A program made the translations under genes and the position numbers. Positions 62,134 through 64,000 of a stretch of 64,000 nt of DNA are shown here, piece by piece; the stretch's first letter is position 1; the number at the start of each line of letters is the position of its first letter. A model generated the notes under the pieces. The model was not told the DNA's origin and searched no databases. It worked only from the letters and a program-made list of their open reading frames with translations. Source of the DNA: CAVTOO01 sp963736355 (GTDB lineage Bacteria > Pseudomonadota > Alphaproteobacteria > Rhizobiales > Xanthobacteraceae); assembly GCA_963736355.1 (NCBI GenBank), contig CAVTOO010000002.1, forward strand, positions 62,001 through 126,000. The letters run 5' to 3'.

Positions 62134-62281
62134 CGCAGATAGCCCAGTACTCGGATCGGTCTCAACGCCTGAAACGGCGGCCGGATCGAGCCTGGTTCGG
62201 CCCAATCGACGGCCTGTTCAATCTAGGGGGGAGGTGTGAACAATGTCGAAATGGGACGCCCGGGCAGCGCGACGGCTTTGA

Positions 62282-62317
62282 AAAGCAAAAAAGGCCCCAG
62301 CCAGAGGCTGGAGCCTT
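62282..62317 (-). terminator. Rho-independent terminator of the flp pilin transcript
   Basis: AAGGCCCCAGCC / GGCTGGAGCCTT (62291-62302 with 62306-62317) has an AGA loop and one mismatch. On the minus strand it is followed by T-rich sequence (plus-strand AAAGCAAAA). It begins 26 bp after the flp1 stop and separates pilin from cpaA transcription. Confidence 0.87.
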
Positions 62318-62342
62318 GATTGACTTCGATCTTCGACGAAAC

Positions 62343-62507
62343 TTACTTCAGCTTCGAAGAGACTTCATCGAACGTGCTGGTGAGCTTGGTGCCCAGCGTC
62401 GTCAAGGCGCCGATGATGACGACCGAGACGAGCGCCGCGATCAGGCCGTATTCGATGGCCGTCGCGCCGGATTCATCGTTCACGAAGCGCATAAGGTGCT
62501 TGGTCAT
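62343..62507 (-). CDS. Flp/Fap-type pilin, copy 1, 54 aa
   Basis: The prepilin starts MTKHLMRFVNDESGATAIEYGLIAALVS. The cleavage site is after Gly in ESG-ATAIEYGLI, with Glu at +5 and Tyr at +6 as in all Flp pilins. A single hydrophobic helix and a short polar tail (TFDEVSSKLK) follow. AGGAG lies 5 nt before the ATG at 62507. CpaA would cut it and the Tad machine assemble it. A near-identical paralogue lies 149 bp upstream. Confidence 0.96.
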   Translation of the reverse strand: MTKHLMRFVNDESGATAIEYGLIAALVSVVIIGALTTLGTKLTSTFDEVSSKLK

Positions 62508-62594
62508 GTTTACTCCTGGGTACAGTTGGCTGTTGTCTAGTGACCACAGCCAGGTCGACCCGCCGTGATCGGAACCGACAGTATCCGAGAGGAT

Positions 62595-62610
62595 TTGAAG
62601 CGCCGTTAAT
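62595..62610 (-). promoter_or_regulatory. Conserved upstream box of flp copy 1
   Basis: On the minus strand this reads ATTAACGGCGCTTCAA, 88 bp before the ATG. The same 16-mer with one difference occurs 86 bp before the second flp ATG, so it is a shared control element or promoter part. Confidence 0.55.
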
Positions 62611-62656
62611 TTAATAGGCTGAATTGCACCCAATTGACGGCGACTTCGAGGCAACC

Positions 62657-62821
62657 TTACTTCAGCTTCGACGAAACTTCGTTGAACGTGCTCGTCAGCT
62701 TGGTGCCCAGCGTGGTGAGGGCGCCGATGATGACGACGGAAACGAGAGCGGCGATCAGGCCGTACTCAATGGCGGTCACGCCGGATTCATCCTTCACGAA
62801 ACGTGCGAAAAGCTTGGTCAT
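62657..62821 (-). CDS. Flp/Fap-type pilin, copy 2, 54 aa
   Basis: It starts MTKLFARFVKDESGVTAIEYG and is identical to copy 1 over most of the helix. It differs mainly in the leader (LFARFVK for HLMRFVN), Val for Ala after the cleavage Gly, and Asn for Asp in the tail (TFNEVSSKLK). The ATG at 62821 follows AGGAG. It is the first gene on the minus-strand side of the tad cluster. Confidence 0.95.
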   Translation of the reverse strand: MTKLFARFVKDESGVTAIEYGLIAALVSVVIIGALTTLGTKLTSTFNEVSSKLK

Positions 62822-63138
62822 GGTTTACTCCTGGTACAGTGGCTGTTGTTGAGCGACCACAGCCAGCTCATTCGCCGTGATCTGCAGCAAATCTATGCGG
62901 GACCCCTTGAAGTGCCGTTAATTCGAATACGCATTTTTCTTCGAACTTTCGCTTTATTATGTGGGGTTAACAGACCGTTACCAGGAACTTCGTCGGCACC
63001 TGCGAATCGTCGCAGCCTGCGAAGAGCGCCGGAGCCAATCTCTTTCCATTTAATTCATCAATTCAAGGCAGATTCGGACTGCCTAAATCCGCCGGGCGGT
63101 TAAATCCCGTTCGAGCGGTGGAATCCGGAGTTGCCCAG
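62822..63138. other. Intergenic region between flp2 and the pil_N gene
   Basis: This 317-bp divergent region holds the flp2 leader. It has ATTAACGGCACTTCAA on the minus strand at 62922-62907, 86 bp before its ATG, and a block ending ACTCCTGGTAC that matches the flp1 leader. An AT-rich stretch (62923-62965) is the likely promoter area. The plus-strand side carries GGTTAAATCCCG before the pil_N gene. I see no further gene. Confidence 0.6.
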
Positions 63139-63612
63139 ATGTTAATTGCGTATGTCAAACGTATCGGTACGCGTCTCGTCGCCTGCGCTGTCGCCACGAT
63201 CCTTGGTGGACTGCTTGTGGCCGCGCCCAGCCGTGCCGCCGATCCGATTGGCGTCGTTCTTGATGAAGCGCGACTGGTCAAGGTTCCCGAGCGCGCCAGC
63301 ACAATCATCCTGGGCAACCCCCTGATCGCCGACGTCGCCATCCAGCCCGGCGGTGTCATGCTCGTGACCGGCAAGGGTCATGGCGCCACCAGCATCACGG
63401 TGCTGGACCGCTCAGGCACCGTTGTCATGGATCGCATGGTCGAGGTCACGGCTCAGTCCGACAGAATCGTGACTGTGCATCGCGGTGTCGAGCGCTACTC
63501 CTACACCTGCATGCCCGAATGCCAGCCGCGCGCCGTGCTCGGCGACAATGGCGATCACTTCGGCGGCACATGGGACAGATCACAGCCCGTGCCGGCGCTG
63601 TTTCCGCGATGA
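63139..63612 (+). CDS. Stand-alone pilus/secretin N-terminal domain protein
   Basis: The 157-aa exported protein has a signal peptide (MLIAYVKRIGTRLV to APSRAAD). One T2SS/T3SS pil_N domain follows: VVLDEARLVKVPERASTIILGNPLIADVAIQPGGVMLVTGKGHGATSITVLDRSG is the same fold as the CpaC N-domain. A short tail has SYTCMPECQPRAV, a CxxxC pair. It lacks the BON and secretin parts, so it cannot form a channel; it may dock to CpaC. CGGAG lies 9 nt before the ATG at 63139. Confidence 0.87.
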   Translation: MLIAYVKRIGTRLVACAVATILGGLLVAAPSRAADPIGVVLDEARLVKVPERASTIILGNPLIADVAIQPGGVMLVTGKGHGATSITVLDRSGTVVMDRMVEVTAQSDRIVTVHRGVERYSYTCMPECQPRAVLGDNGDHFGGTWDRSQPVPALFPR

Positions 63613-63766
63613 CGAACAGCAGCGCCCAGCCGACGCAATAACGTCGCGGCGGGCTATGGCTAAAGCCGTGTTAATGCGATTGCACGGTTTGTTCCAAATC
63701 GACGAAACGATTTAACAATTCCCTTTGTGTAGGTTCCCGCAACACTACCCTGCAGGGAACACCGCC

Positions 63767-64000
63767 ATGTCCGCCGTTTCATCGCGCGCCTTTTTCCGGT
63801 GGCCAAGAGCCTTTTACACGCGCACGCGCGCGCTCGGCCGCGACCAGAACGGCGCCACGGCGGTGGAATTTGCCCTGATCGCCTTTCCGTTCTTCGCCAT
63901 CCTGTTCGCGATCATCGAAGTCTGCCTGGTGTTTTTCGCCGGCCAGCTGCTCGAGAAGGCCGCGCAGGATACGACACGCCTGATTCTCACAGGACAGGCG
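63767..64000 (+). CDS. TadE-like pseudopilin (3' end cut off by the window edge)
   Basis: The first 78 codons are present. A basic N-terminus (MSAVSSRAFFRWPRAFYTRTRA) leads to DQNGATAVEFALIAFPFFAILFAIIEVCLVFF, the TadE motif with Glu-Phe in place of the Glu-Tyr of Flp and a following helix. TadE/TadF minor pseudopilins are processed by the prepilin peptidase and needed for pilus assembly. AGGGAAC lies 8 nt before the ATG. Confidence 0.9.
   Translation, partial: MSAVSSRAFFRWPRAFYTRTRALGRDQNGATAVEFALIAFPFFAILFAIIEVCLVFFAGQLLEKAAQDTTRLILTGQA

Noticed and set aside
62875..62922. Sigma-54 promoter for flp2
   Set aside because: GGCAC on the minus strand has no TTGC-type -12 element at the right distance.
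62598..63115. CtrA sites (TTAA-N7-TTAA) upstream of the flp genes
   Set aside because: Several TTAA half-sites occur (for example near 62605, 62919 and 62968), but I found none with the correct 7-bp spacing to a second half-site.

Overview
ORGANISM. The window is GC-rich alphaproteobacterial chromosome, most likely order Hyphomicrobiales near Bradyrhizobium, Afipia, Rhodopseudomonas or Pseudolabrys. Supporting signs are tlpA divergent from argH, an NdvA-type glucan exporter, a Tad pilus cluster, sigma-EcfG-type promoters (GGAAC-N16-CGTT) and several families of dispersed palindromic repeats. I see no prophage, insertion sequence, CRISPR array or rRNA. It reads as core chromosome with one tRNA-Leu. 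LAYOUT. 0-3.3 kb: argH (partial), tlpA, two small unknown genes and a DUF2628/PrsW-type membrane protein. 3.3-7 kb: 3-hydroxybutyryl-CoA dehydrogenase, etfA, etfB, a PduO-type cobalamin adenosyltransferase and a small membrane protein. 7-16.4 kb: YihY/BrkB, a histidine kinase with a receiver domain, gluQ, a DNA glycosylase, an HNH protein, an AbrB-type membrane protein, dsbB, tRNA-Leu, a YqaA/DedA protein and a HisE-type protein. 16.4-30.5 kb: cell-envelope and transport genes (ndvA, a D,D-carboxypeptidase, an acyl-CoA ligase, tctCBA, a flippase), 3-hydroxybutyrate dehydrogenase and a CAP-domain lipoprotein. 30.6-35.8 kb: tetR plus RND adaptor and pump behind a palindromic operator. 36.4-49.5 kb: a sulfate-assimilation island. 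One arm is cysA, sbp1, cysH, DUF934, cysI, DUF2849 and cysG on the minus strand; the other is ferredoxin, cysD, cysNC, sbp2, cysT and cysW on the plus strand. 49.6-51.8 kb: malate synthase G. 51.8-53.7 kb: a small stress island with four exact sigma-EcfG promoters serving csbD, a 53-aa membrane protein, an unknown secreted protein and a candidate small RNA. 53.7-64 kb: the tad/cpa pilus cluster. HOW THE GENES WORK TOGETHER. The sulfur island covers uptake (Sbp1/Sbp2, CysTWA), activation (CysD, CysNC), reduction (CysH, CysI) and siroheme synthesis (CysG). A 2Fe-2S ferredoxin is its only visible candidate electron donor. The tad cluster encodes pilin, prepilin peptidase, secretin, lipoprotein, localisation ATPase, motor ATPase and platform proteins. 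SEQUENCE QUALITY. At least thirteen genes have reading frames broken by single-base indels, mostly one extra base, and cysD alone has four. Each resolves into a normal family member after correction. I read this as consensus error rather than gene decay. Those genes are typed pseudogene because the sequence as given is broken. STRONGEST NEW LEADS. The EcfG promoter cluster with its candidate stress small RNA at 53600-53674; the CysI, ferredoxin, DUF934 and DUF2849 module without CysJ; a three-stem repeat inside the RND operon; and nested palindromic repeats.
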